Positions 54,505 through 63,344 of a stretch of 64,000 nucleotides of DNA are shown piece after piece. The notes beneath the pieces were generated by a model. It was given only the letters and a program-made list of their open reading frames with translations. It ran no database searches and was not told the origin of the DNA. The number at the start of each line of letters is the position of its first letter. Position 1 is the first letter of the stretch. Source of the stretch: Pseudomonas sp. PDM16 (GTDB lineage Bacteria; Pseudomonadota; Gammaproteobacteria; Pseudomonadales; Pseudomonadaceae); contig NZ_JACVAM010000002.1 in the NCBI RefSeq assembly GCF_014851865.1, positions 1-64,000 of the forward strand, in the 5' to 3' direction. A program made the translations under genes and the position numbers.

Positions 54505-55197
54505 TCAGACCTGTGCGATCTCCGCCGAGTTCAGTGCGCGGTACTGCCCGGGAGCCAGCGCCGGGTCCAGCACCAAAGGCCCCATGCGCTCGCGGTGCAA
54601 GCCGGTCACCTTGTTCTGAAAGTGGCCGAACATGCGCTTGACCTGATGGTAGCGGCCCTCGTGCAGAGTCAGCAGGGCTTCGTGGCTGCTGAGTATCTCC
54701 AGTTCGGCGGGCAGGGTGGTGAGGTTTTCGTACGCGAAGTACAGGCCGCGGGCGAATACCTCGGCGTACTCGGGCGTGATCGGCTGCTCGGTGGTTACTC
54801 GATAGACCTTGCCCAGGCGGCTGCGTGGCTCGGTGAGGCGGCGTGACCAGAGGCCGTCGTTGGTGATGACCAGCAGACCGGTGGTTGTCAGGTCCAGACG
54901 CCCGCCGATGTGCAGCTCGTGCTTGCCCGGCTCGTCGAGCAGGTCGAGCACGGTGCGATGCTCGGGGTGTTCGGTGGCGCTGACCACGCCGGCCGGCTTG
55001 TTGAGCATGAAGTAGCGCGCCGGCTTACCGGTTTGTAGCAGCTCATCGTCCAGCTCGATGCGGCTGAATTCGCGCACCTCGTGTCGCCCGTCGCGCACCG
55101 TCTCTCCATCCACACGCAGGCGTCCGGCGGCCAGCAAAAGGCGTGCGTCGGCACGGTTGAAACGCGGCAGGTTGCTGAGGAAACGGTCCAGGCGCAT
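54505..55197 (-). CDS. rsuA: 16S rRNA pseudouridine(516) synthase RsuA
   Basis: 230 residues. N-terminal S4 RNA-binding domain (MRLDRFLSNLPRFNRADARLLLAAGRLRVDG) and a catalytic domain with the Asp in GGRLDLTTTGLLV (near 102). The C-terminal LHEGRYHQVKRMFGHFQNKVTGLHRERMGPL motif is typical of the RsuA subfamily. It modifies U516 of 16S rRNA. It ends a same-strand run of closely spaced genes (CWC protein, diguanylate cyclase). Confidence 0.92.
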   Translation of the reverse strand: MRLDRFLSNLPRFNRADARLLLAAGRLRVDGETVRDGRHEVREFSRIELDDELLQTGKPARYFMLNKPAGVVSATEHPEHRTVLDLLDEPGKHELHIGGRLDLTTTGLLVITNDGLWSRRLTEPRSRLGKVYRVTTEQPITPEYAEVFARGLYFAYENLTTLPAELEILSSHEALLTLHEGRYHQVKRMFGHFQNKVTGLHRERMGPLVLDPALAPGQYRALNSAEIAQV

Positions 55198-55199
55198 GG

Positions 55200-55400
55200 C
55201 TAGTGGCTGGTGTCGCTCAAGGCGCGGGCGCAGTTTGGGCAGAGGCAGGTCTGGTCACGCAATTCGGCGGGCAGCTCATCGAGCGCGCTTTGCTTGATCG
55301 GCGTGTGAAAACACCAGCAGTCCTGCACCGGCTGCTCGCGACTGGCCTGTGCGCAGCTGTTGGGCTGGCCGCAGCGTGGGCAACGGTCGGCGTCGGGCAT
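55200..55400 (-). CDS. Cysteine-rich CWC-family protein
   Basis: 66 residues with seven cysteines in the CWC pattern: CPRCGQPNSC, DCWCF, and TCLCPNCAR. Probably a small zinc-binding cytoplasmic protein. The stop is 2 bases from rsuA and the start 1 base from the diguanylate cyclase gene, so the three are likely co-transcribed. Function unknown. Confidence 0.8.
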   Translation of the reverse strand: MPDADRCPRCGQPNSCAQASREQPVQDCWCFHTPIKQSALDELPAELRDQTCLCPNCARALSDTSH

Positions 55401-55401
55401 G

Positions 55402-56880
55402 TCAGGTGATGGAGCTTTCTTCGCAACTGCGGTTGCGCCCGGACTGCTTGGCCCGGTACAGGGCGCGGTCAGCGCGGGCGATCAGGCGATCCAGATTGTC
55501 GTCACCGTGTAGCTCGGTGATGCCGATGCTGGTGGTGATCTGCAGATTGACGCCGTTGTACTGGAACACCTGCTCTTCAGTCTGCTGGCGGATCTTCTCA
55601 GCCAGTTGGCGCGCCGTGCTGCTGCCGGTGTCCTTGAGCAGCAGGATGAATTCCTCGCCACCCCAGCGGCAGATGATGTCGGACTGGCGCAGGTTGCTTT
55701 GCAGACTCTGGGCGAAGCCCCGCAGTACGTGGTCGCCGGCCAGGTGGCCGTGAGTGTCGTTGAGCAGTTTGAAGTGGTCGAGATCGATCAGCAGGGCGCT
55801 CAACGGGCTCTGGTCGCGGACGGCTTCCTGCAGCGCCTGGGCGGCCAGCAGGTTGAAGCCGCGACGGTTGGGCAGGCTGGTAAGCACATCGGTGGTGGCC
55901 AGGGCGGCAATGCGTTCCTGGTAGCGGCGGGTCGCTACGTAGACCAGGAACAGCACCACTGCGCTGATCAGCGCGCAGATCAGCATGTTGAGATAGAGCG
56001 TGTGGCGGACGCCGGCTAGGGCACCTTCCTCGTGTTTGTCGACGAACAGGTACCAGTCCAGTTCGGGGATGTAGCGCACGTTGAGGAAGTGGCCGCGGCC
56101 GTGCTCCTGGTAAGTGAAGTTACCGCTCTTGGGCTGTGGCAGCTTGGCCAACAGCGGCTCCATGCCCGGTACCTGGCCAAGTATCTGGCCGCGCTTGGCG
56201 CCCATGGGGCCGCCGTCGGCACCGGTGAGCATCAGGTAGCCGTTGCGGTCGGTGAAGTAGATGCTGCGGTCGTAGCGCTGCTGATAGTCGTCCACCAGCT
56301 TGACCACGGCATCTACTGTCAGGCCGACGCCTGCGACGCCGATGAAGTTGTCCTGGAAGTCGAACACCTTGAAGTTGATGAAGAAGGTCAGTCTGTCGCT
56401 GTTGGCCATGTCCGGGTCGACGCTGATCTCGTAAGGCTCGGCCATGCTGCGCACGCGGAAGTACCAGGCGTCACGCGGCTCGTTCTGGTCGATCTTCTTC
56501 AGCACGCCCTTGGCCTGGTAGTAGACGCGGGTTTTCTCGGAGATGAAGAAGCTGGTGAAGGTGCCGTAGTGCTCCTGCACTTCGCGCAGGTAGCGGGTCA
56601 TCGGTTGGGCATCGTGTTCGCCGGCGATCACCCAGTCACGCAGGAAAGTGTCGCGCGACATCATCGAGGCGATCTGAGTGGGGCGGATCAGGTCCTTCTG
56701 GATCTCCGAATAGATGTTGTCGGAGGTCAGCGGCAGCTCGGTGTTGACGATGTTGTGGCGGATGCTGTCGCGCGAGCTGTAGTAGCTGACCAGGCTGGTG
56801 GCGAGGAATCCACCCAGCAGCAGGATCATCAGGAGCAGCAGCAGGGAAAACTGAGCCTTGCGGGACGTGCTGAGCGGCAT
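55402..56880 (-). CDS. Membrane diguanylate cyclase (Cache-GGDEF)
   Basis: 492 residues. One N-terminal helix (about 10-33), a periplasmic dCache-like sensor (about 35-290; VGLTVDAVVKLVDDYQQRYDRSIYFTD, YIPELDWYLFVDKHEE), a second helix (about 300-320) and a cytoplasmic GGDEF domain. The active-site motif is GGEEF (407-411), and the product-inhibition site RQSD (398-401) is intact, so it should make cyclic di-GMP with feedback control. The Cache ligand is unknown. Confidence 0.92.
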   Translation of the reverse strand: MPLSTSRKAQFSLLLLLMILLLGGFLATSLVSYYSSRDSIRHNIVNTELPLTSDNIYSEIQKDLIRPTQIASMMSRDTFLRDWVIAGEHDAQPMTRYLREVQEHYGTFTSFFISEKTRVYYQAKGVLKKIDQNEPRDAWYFRVRSMAEPYEISVDPDMANSDRLTFFINFKVFDFQDNFIGVAGVGLTVDAVVKLVDDYQQRYDRSIYFTDRNGYLMLTGADGGPMGAKRGQILGQVPGMEPLLAKLPQPKSGNFTYQEHGRGHFLNVRYIPELDWYLFVDKHEEGALAGVRHTLYLNMLICALISAVVLFLVYVATRRYQERIAALATTDVLTSLPNRRGFNLLAAQALQEAVRDQSPLSALLIDLDHFKLLNDTHGHLAGDHVLRGFAQSLQSNLRQSDIICRWGGEEFILLLKDTGSSTARQLAEKIRQQTEEQVFQYNGVNLQITTSIGITELHGDDNLDRLIARADRALYRAKQSGRNRSCEESSIT

Positions 56881-56910
56881 GGGGCGAAGCCTTGAGGGAA
56901 TGGCGCAATG

Positions 56911-57762
56911 CTAGCGTGGTGCGCTGCCGTCGTCACTGGCAGAGGCCGGTTTTTCCGCGATCTTCACCGCACTGATCCAGGGCTCCAGGCGCTTGCCGAA
57001 GCTGATTTCGGCGCTGAACGGCTGGTCCGCGTTGCCGTAGTGCTCCGGCAGCCGTTCGGCCAGCAGCTGGCGCCAGGCGTGGGGCACGTTGATGCTGCCG
57101 TTGCTAGGGGAGAACGAGCCGCTGAGCGTGGTGTCGGCGTCGCTGTAGCAGCGCCGCCAGACCCGCACGCTGCCGCGTAGCAGCAGGTAACGAGTGCGAT
57201 CCGGATAGCGCTGGCGCAGGGCTGCGGGATCCAGGCCGACATCGGCGAGGAACAGGCGGCTCTCCTTGTCGCGTTCATTGGCCAGGGCCTCGCGTGCCGC
57301 CTTCTCCTGTTGCTGCCGCTCCTTGTCGTTCGGCAGCTCCTGCAGTTTGGTGCTGGCCTTGTGCAGATGGCGCTCGGCCTGTTGCAGCGCTTGCTGATAG
57401 AGCGGACCGTCCAACTCGAGAATCGCCCAGGTCTGGCGGGTATCCTGGCGCGGTTCGGGGCCGCTGCTGGGCAAGCCTACGGCCTGCAGCTGTGCCGGCG
57501 TCAGACCGTATTCGCTGTAGCAGCGATCCTTGTCGGCCGGGTTGGTGCGCACGGGCATGCGCCAGTCCAGACGCAGGCTCAGGCCACTGTTCTCGCGGCG
57601 CGGGCCATCCCAGTCGCGATGCAACTCTCTCTCGGACAACAGCAACCGGCTCTCTGGCTCGCCCTGGCGGTTGTACCAAACGCCGGCAAGGGCCACGGCA
57701 TTGCTCAGTAGGATCAGCGCCAGACCGGCCAGCAGGCCGTGGCGGGGCTTGAGAGTGATCAT
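56911..57762 (-). CDS. DUF4824-type periplasmic-facing protein
   Basis: 283 residues. An N-terminal membrane anchor (about 8-28, GLLAGLALILLSNAVALAGVW) is followed by a polar domain with a coiled Glu/Gln/Lys-rich stretch (about 120-175) and a C-terminal part (INVPHAWRQLLAERL). It overlaps the upstream DUF2157 gene by 4 bases. The two families occur together in many proteobacteria; the function is not established. Confidence 0.75.
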   Translation of the reverse strand: MITLKPRHGLLAGLALILLSNAVALAGVWYNRQGEPESRLLLSERELHRDWDGPRRENSGLSLRLDWRMPVRTNPADKDRCYSEYGLTPAQLQAVGLPSSGPEPRQDTRQTWAILELDGPLYQQALQQAERHLHKASTKLQELPNDKERQQQEKAAREALANERDKESRLFLADVGLDPAALRQRYPDRTRYLLLRGSVRVWRRCYSDADTTLSGSFSPSNGSINVPHAWRQLLAERLPEHYGNADQPFSAEISFGKRLEPWISAVKIAEKPASASDDGSAPR

Positions 57763-58826
57763 GTGCAGTCACCTCCCTTGTGGCCGCGACGCAGGCGGCC
57801 GAGCACCAGCAGGGCGAGGATCGCGGTTAGGCCGAGGACCAGGAAGAACAGGTACTTGGGCAGCACGTCCCACCACCAGTCGACCATCTTGATGAATAGG
57901 AACAGCAGGAACGCCAGCTGGCCGATCAGGGTGACCTCGGACCAGTCGCGGCGAATGCCGAGCCAGATGAACAGCGCCGATACGGCGAAGCCGAGCAGCT
58001 GGTAGGCCTTCTCGATGCTGTCGTATTCGAACGGCAGGTAGCTGCCGCGCCCCCAGTTGGCCAACACCAGCATCGGCAGCAGCATGGCCAGCATGCCGAC
58101 GATGCGGTAGGTGGCGGCAAAGCCGCTGAAGCGCGCCTGGGACAGCAGCGCCGGCAGCACGAATACCAGCAAACCTCCGGGCAGGAAGTGTTCCGGCCGC
58201 TCTGCGGCTTCCAACCACAGCCAGCCACACCATTCGCTGATGCGTGTGCCGCTGTAAGCAAGCAGGCAGATCAGGCCGGCGGCCAGCAGCAGGCGTGCGT
58301 TGCAGGTGTAGGCCAGTAGCAGGGCGTAGGCGGCCCAGGGCAGCAGGGCCTTGTCGGTGGGCGTGATGTTGAAGATCTGCCCGAGCATGTGGATGTTGAG
58401 GACGAAGCAGGCCAGGGCCAGCACGCCGGCCAGTTTGGCGAAGTAGCCGGAGGCGTCGCGTTGCTGCAGGGCGAAGGTCAGCAGCAGGCTGCCGAGCGAG
58501 AAGCCGATCAGGATGCCGACCTGCAGCGCTTCGCCGAACAGGCCCCAGAACTGATAGAAGAAGAACAGCAGGCTGGCCGCCAGGGCTAGCGCACCAAGCA
58601 GCGAGACCACGCGCATGCTCAGCGACAGGCGCTTGGTCTGCTGGTTGTGATCGATGTCGAAGTTGCTGCGGTACTGCGCCAGTAGCTGGTCGTGATGGGC
58701 GGCGATGCGCGCGAGCGACTCTTCTTCCAGCGTCAGGGCATTCTCGCCACGCAGGCGCTGGGCTTCACGGCGAAACGCCTGGATATCGTCGGCCCGTTGC
58801 TGGGCCAGGTCGCGGGTCAGCGGCAT
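57759..58826 (-). CDS. DUF2157 multi-pass membrane protein
   Basis: 355 residues. A soluble helical N-terminus (about 1-70) is followed by about ten hydrophobic segments. DUF2157 features include an FFFYQFWGLFGEALQVGILIGFSLGSLL region. AGGGAAG precedes the ATG. It is coupled to the downstream anchored protein by a 4-base overlap. Role unknown. Confidence 0.75.
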   Translation of the reverse strand: MPLTRDLAQQRADDIQAFRREAQRLRGENALTLEEESLARIAAHHDQLLAQYRSNFDIDHNQQTKRLSLSMRVVSLLGALALAASLLFFFYQFWGLFGEALQVGILIGFSLGSLLLTFALQQRDASGYFAKLAGVLALACFVLNIHMLGQIFNITPTDKALLPWAAYALLLAYTCNARLLLAAGLICLLAYSGTRISEWCGWLWLEAAERPEHFLPGGLLVFVLPALLSQARFSGFAATYRIVGMLAMLLPMLVLANWGRGSYLPFEYDSIEKAYQLLGFAVSALFIWLGIRRDWSEVTLIGQLAFLLFLFIKMVDWWWDVLPKYLFFLVLGLTAILALLVLGRLRRGHKGGDCT

Positions 58827-58865
58827 GGTTCTTCCCTGTGGATGCGCTGCCCGCGACTGTATCCC

Positions 58866-61800
58866 TTAAGCCTCTTCCAGCACCACTACCCGCTGGCCCG
58901 CGCGTACCGGCGAGCCGGGTTGCACGCGAACTTCGCGCACCACGCCGTCGCGCGGCGCGGTGAGGGGGATTTCCATCTTCATCGACTCGAGGATCACCAG
59001 TACGTCGCCGGCTTTCACCGTGCAGCCTTCCTCGACCTGCACCTGCCAGAGGTTGCCGGCGATATGGCTGTCGATGCTGTGCTGGCCGGCCGCCAGCGGG
59101 GCGTCGTCGCCCAGTTCGGCGACCGCTTCCTCGCTCTCGTAATGGGCCTGGCCGGAGGCGATCCAGCGCTGGCGTTCGGCGTCGAAGGCAGCGCGTTGCT
59201 GACTGCGGAAAGCGTCGATGCCCTCGGCTTCCTCGGTTAGGAAGTCCTGGTAGTCGGCCAGGGCCAGTTCGCTGTCTTCGATGCGCAGTTCATAGCGACC
59301 GAGGGGGAAGTCGCGGCGAATCTGCAGCAGTTCCTCGGCGCCCACCGGGTAGAAGCGGATCTGGTCGAAGAAGCGCAGCAGCCAGGGCTTGCCGTGGAAG
59401 GCGGCGACTTCGCGGTAGCGGTTCCACATCTGCAGGGTACGGCCGACGAACTGGTAGCCGCCCGGGCCTTCCATGCCATACACGCACATGTAGGCGCCGC
59501 CGATGCCCACCGAGTTCTCGGCGGTCCAGGTACGCGCCGGGTTGTACTTGGTAGTCACCAGGCGGTGGCGCGGGTCGAGCGGCGTGGCCACCGGTGCGCC
59601 GAGGTAGACGTCGCCCAGGCCCATCACCAGGTAGCTGGCGTCGAACACGGTCTTGTAGACCTCGTCGAGGTTGGGCAGGTCGTTGATGCGGCGGATGAAC
59701 TCCAGGTTGCTCGGGCACCAGGGCGCGTCCTTGCGCACCGTGGTCATGTACTTGTCGATGGCCCGCTGGCAGGCCGGGTCGTCCCACGAGAGCGGCAGGT
59801 GCACGATGCGCGATGGCACCTTGAGGTCCTGGGCGTTGCACACCGCGTCCCACTCGCCGATCACCACCGCCAGCAGGTTGGCCAGCGACAGGGTTTCCGG
59901 CTGGTAGTGAACCTGCAGCGAGCGGATGCCCGGAGTCAGGTCGATCACGCCATTCAGGCTCTTGGCCTCCAGCGCCTGCATCAGTGCGTGGCCGCGAAAG
60001 CGCAGCACCAGGTCCAGCTCGGCCTGGCCGATTTCCAGCAGCAGGTGAGTGTCACCGGAGAGGCGGGCGACCAGGCGCTTGTCCTGGCTGCCGATGTCGA
60101 GGATTACCGGCGGCTCCAGCGGGATCGGCTTCCAGTTCACCGCCACTGCTTCCAGCCCGGCGACTTCGGCCTTGCGCGCCTTGGCCAACTGGCGCGCGGT
60201 GTCGATATTCACCGGCACGAAGCGCAGCTTGTCGCCGGCCTTGAGCTGGCCGAGCTGCCACAGGTCGGCCTCGATGATGGTCACCGGGCAGACGAAGCCG
60301 CCCAGGCTCGGGCCGTCCGGGCCGAGGATCACCGGCATGTCGCCGGTGAAGTCCACCGCGCCGATGGCGTAGGGGTTGTCGTGGATGTTCGATGGGTGCA
60401 GGCCGGCTTCGCCGCCACTGTCGCGCACCCACTCCGGTTTCGGGCCGATCAGGCGCACGCCGGTGCGGCTGGAGTTGAAGTGCACTTCCCAGTCGGTGGC
60501 GAGGAAGGTGTCGATATAGGCCGGGGTGAAGTATTCCGGCGCGCCATGCGGGCCGTAGATCACGCGGATTTCACGGATGGCGGGCAGGGCGGTGCACAGC
60601 GCGGCGGGCAGCTGCGCGCCGTTGCCCGCATCGCTCAATGCCGGAATATGCAGCACGTCGCCTGCACGCAGGGCGCGGCCGCCGTGGCCGCCGAACTGGC
60701 CGAGGGTGAAGGTGCTTTTCGAGCCCAGGTATTCCGGTACTTGCAGGCCGCCGCGCAGGCACAGGTACGAGCGCGCGCCGGAGCCGGCGATGGTGCCGAG
60801 GCTCAGGGTGCTGCCGGCCTTGATCAGCAGGGCGGTGTTCAGCGGCTGAACCACGCCGTCCAGGGTGACGGGGATTTCCGCACCGGTCACTGCTACCACC
60901 GCATCGGTGTTGAAGCGCAGCAGCGGGCCGCTCATGGTGATTTCCAGGCTGGCGGCGCCTTCGGCGTTACCCAGCAGGCGGTTGCCCAGGCGCAGGGCGC
61001 GGTCGTCCATCGGCCCGGACGGTGGCACGCCGACGGCCCAATAGCCGAGGCGGCCGGGGAAGTCCTGCACAGTGGTCTGGGTGCCGGCGGACAGTACCTC
61101 GAAGGTATGCGCCTGGTAGGTCAGGCCTTCCAGGCAGCGGGTCCACGGCGAGCCGCTGGCAAACGGCGCATCGACCAGGATCTGGCGCAGGTACTGGCTG
61201 TTGGTTTCCACGCCGTACAGCAGGGTATCGGCCAGGGCCTGGTTCAGCGCGGCGCTGGCTTCCTCACGGGTCGGCTGCCAGGTGATGAGCTTGGCGATCA
61301 TCGGGTCGAAGTAGGGCGGAATCTCGCAACCGGCCTCGACCCAGGTGTCGATGCGCAGGCTCTTGCCATCGGCTGCCGGGAATTGCACGGCAGTCAGCAG
61401 GCCGGGGCTCGGCTGGAAGTCGCGGCCCGGGTCTTCGGCGTACAGGCGTGCCTGGATGGCGTGGCCGCTGGCTTTCAGGCCTTTGCTCAGCTCGCTGAGC
61501 GGGGCCAGGTCGCCAGCAGCCAACTCAATCATCCAGCGCACCAGGTCGACGCCCCACACCTGTTCGGTAACGCCATGCTCGACCTGCAGGCGGGTGTTCA
61601 CTTCGAGGAAGTAGAAGCGCTCGGCATCGCTGTCGTAGACGAACTCCACGGTGCCAGCGCTGCGGTAGCTGACCGCCTTGGCCAGCTTGATTGCCGCCGC
61701 GCACAGCTCCTCGGCCATGCCGGCCGGCAGGTTGGGTGCCGGGGTTTCTTCCAGCACCTTCTGGTTGCGCCGCTGCACCGAGCAGTCGCGCACGCCGAGG

Positions 61801-62465
61801 GCCAGCACTTCGCCGGTGCCATCGCCAAATACCTGCACTTCCAGATGGCGGGCGCGCTGGATGTATTTCTCGATGAAGACGCCGCTGTCGCTGAAGTTGT
61901 TCTGCCCCAGGCGCTTGACCGCTTCGAAGGCATCGCTGAGTTCCTCGGCGCTGCGGCACACGCGCATGCCGATGCCGCCACCACCGGCGGTGCTTTTCAG
62001 CATAACCGGATAGCCGACTTCCTCACCGGCCTTGAGCGCGGCGTCGAGGTTTTCCAGCAACTCGGTGCCTTCGAGCATCGGCACGCCGTGCTGTTTCGCG
62101 AGTGCCCTGGCGGTGTGCTTGAGGCCGAATACGCGCAGCTGCTCCGGCGTCGGGCCGACAAAGGCGATGCCGGCCGCTTCGCAGGCTTCGGCGAAGGCGG
62201 CGTTCTCGGAGAGGAAGCCGTAGCCGGGGTGAATCGCTTTAGCACCAGTCTGCTTGGCCACGGCGAGGATCTTGTCGACCACCAGGTAGGTGCCGGCGGC
62301 TGGGCCTTCGCCGAGGCTGAAGGCCTCATCGGCCTGCTGGATATGCAGGCTGGCGGCGTCGGCCTCGGAGTACACGGCCACGCCCTGCACATCGAGCTGA
62401 CGCAGGGTGCGCAGGATGCGGCAGGCGATGGCGCCACGGTTGGCGATCAGGAGTTTGTCGAACAT
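58866..62465 (-). CDS. uca: Urea carboxylase-type biotin enzyme (possibly guanidine carboxylase)
   Basis: 1199 residues. Biotin carboxylase domain at 1-450 (MFDKLLIANRGAIACRILRTL; KSTAGGGGIGMRVC; FLEVNTRLQVEH), KipA/KipI-like carboxyltransferase halves (about 460-1050), and a C-terminal biotin carrier with ESMKMEIPL around the biotinyl lysine. Length and order match bacterial urea carboxylase. Two DUF1989 genes upstream match the carboxyguanidine deiminase subunits, so guanidine may be the real substrate. Allophanate hydrolase, the usual partner, is not downstream in this window. Confidence 0.92.
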   Translation of the reverse strand: MFDKLLIANRGAIACRILRTLRQLDVQGVAVYSEADAASLHIQQADEAFSLGEGPAAGTYLVVDKILAVAKQTGAKAIHPGYGFLSENAAFAEACEAAGIAFVGPTPEQLRVFGLKHTARALAKQHGVPMLEGTELLENLDAALKAGEEVGYPVMLKSTAGGGGIGMRVCRSAEELSDAFEAVKRLGQNNFSDSGVFIEKYIQRARHLEVQVFGDGTGEVLALGVRDCSVQRRNQKVLEETPAPNLPAGMAEELCAAAIKLAKAVSYRSAGTVEFVYDSDAERFYFLEVNTRLQVEHGVTEQVWGVDLVRWMIELAAGDLAPLSELSKGLKASGHAIQARLYAEDPGRDFQPSPGLLTAVQFPAADGKSLRIDTWVEAGCEIPPYFDPMIAKLITWQPTREEASAALNQALADTLLYGVETNSQYLRQILVDAPFASGSPWTRCLEGLTYQAHTFEVLSAGTQTTVQDFPGRLGYWAVGVPPSGPMDDRALRLGNRLLGNAEGAASLEITMSGPLLRFNTDAVVAVTGAEIPVTLDGVVQPLNTALLIKAGSTLSLGTIAGSGARSYLCLRGGLQVPEYLGSKSTFTLGQFGGHGGRALRAGDVLHIPALSDAGNGAQLPAALCTALPAIREIRVIYGPHGAPEYFTPAYIDTFLATDWEVHFNSSRTGVRLIGPKPEWVRDSGGEAGLHPSNIHDNPYAIGAVDFTGDMPVILGPDGPSLGGFVCPVTIIEADLWQLGQLKAGDKLRFVPVNIDTARQLAKARKAEVAGLEAVAVNWKPIPLEPPVILDIGSQDKRLVARLSGDTHLLLEIGQAELDLVLRFRGHALMQALEAKSLNGVIDLTPGIRSLQVHYQPETLSLANLLAVVIGEWDAVCNAQDLKVPSRIVHLPLSWDDPACQRAIDKYMTTVRKDAPWCPSNLEFIRRINDLPNLDEVYKTVFDASYLVMGLGDVYLGAPVATPLDPRHRLVTTKYNPARTWTAENSVGIGGAYMCVYGMEGPGGYQFVGRTLQMWNRYREVAAFHGKPWLLRFFDQIRFYPVGAEELLQIRRDFPLGRYELRIEDSELALADYQDFLTEEAEGIDAFRSQQRAAFDAERQRWIASGQAHYESEEAVAELGDDAPLAAGQHSIDSHIAGNLWQVQVEEGCTVKAGDVLVILESMKMEIPLTAPRDGVVREVRVQPGSPVRAGQRVVVLEEA

Positions 62466-62567
62466 CTGCTTGCCCTCGAAAGGGTTGGCGGGCCGTCCCG
62501 CCGCTATTCGGTCTGCACCACGGTCGTCCGGGGTGGGAAATCGGTGTGGCTACCAGCGGGCTGGTGC

Positions 62568-62708
62568 CTAGGGTTTCTCGGTGGGCGTGGGCTTCTGCTC
62601 CAGGCACTGGCCTGAGCGGCTCTGGCACAGTTGGTACAGCCACAGGCGCAGGTTGGCAGGGCCCCCGGCGCTCCGGACGGAGTCCGGAATAAACCGCTTC
62701 AGTCCCAT
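62568..62708 (-). CDS. Possible 46-residue peptide in the carboxylase operon
   Basis: An open frame begins ATG at 62708, overlapping the end of the DUF1989 gene by 10 bases, and runs to TAG at 62568 ([16 protein letters not shown].., two Cys near the end). It contains a short palindrome. No family is known and no ribosome site is clear, so it may be a chance frame in the 233-base gap. Confidence 0.25.
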   Translation of the reverse strand: MGLKRFIPDSVRSAGGPANLRLWLYQLCQSRSGQCLEQKPTPTEKP

Positions 62709-63334
62709 ACCAGCACCTCGGCGGGGGTCGGGTTCCAGCCGTTGCACGGGTTGTTCAGTTGCGGGCAGTTGGAGATCAGCACGATGACGTCCATATGCGC
62801 GACCAGTTCGACGTATTTGCCCGGCGCGGAGATGCCATCCTCGAAGGTCAGGCCGCCTTCCGGGGTGACGGGAACGTTCATAAAGAAGTTGATGTTGGCG
62901 CCGATGTCGCGCTTCTCCAGGCGGCCGTCGTGCAGGCTGGCGCGCAGGAAGTTGTCGCGGCAGCTGTGCATGTAGCGCTTGTCGAGGGCGTATCTGACCG
63001 TGTTGCTCTCCTGGGCGCAGGCGCCGCCGAGGGTGTCGTGGCGGCCGCAGGTGTCGGCGCTGATGGTCAGCAGCGGATTGCCCAGGTTGGAGTAGAGGAC
63101 GGTGCCGGTGGTGAGGTACACGCTGTTCTGCTTGCGCAGGGTGCGTTGCGGGTCGTAGCGCTCGCGCGGGTTCTTCGCGCTGAAGAACAGCGTGTCGACC
63201 GCCTGGTTGCCTTCGAGGTCGAGCAGGCGCACGGTCTGCCCGGCTTTGACTTCGCAGAGGAACGGCTCGCCGGCCGGGATCTCGTGGCGGTAGACGGCGG
63301 TGGCGGCGTGCTTGTCGCTGGCGGTAAGGCTCAT
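62699..63334 (-). CDS. DUF1989 urea-carboxylase-associated protein (second subunit; UAAP2/CgdB-like)
   Basis: 211 residues from the ATG at 63334; a longer frame adds unlike residues. DUF1989 signature: [47 protein letters not shown] and [21 protein letters not shown]. The Cys and His near 'CGRHD' suit a metal or catalytic site. Ten bases separate it from its paralogue upstream. In guanidine-degrading clusters the pair forms carboxyguanidine deiminase. Numbering of the two subunits is by gene order only. Confidence 0.85.
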   Translation of the reverse strand: MSLTASDKHAATAVYRHEIPAGEPFLCEVKAGQTVRLLDLEGNQAVDTLFFSAKNPRERYDPQRTLRKQNSVYLTTGTVLYSNLGNPLLTISADTCGRHDTLGGACAQESNTVRYALDKRYMHSCRDNFLRASLHDGRLEKRDIGANINFFMNVPVTPEGGLTFEDGISAPGKYVELVAHMDVIVLISNCPQLNNPCNGWNPTPAEVLVWD

Positions 63335-63344
63335 CTCGGCGTCC

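Noticed and set aside
59394..62615. A 1073-codon open frame on the plus strand opposite the urea carboxylase gene
   Set aside because: It mirrors the carboxylase codons, is rich in Ala/Gly/Val/Gln/His as antisense of GC-rich genes usually is, and has no domain or ribosome site. Similar long antisense frames at 3840-5429, 20199-22793, 25827-27728, 27937-29433 and 29581-31902 were dropped for the same reason.
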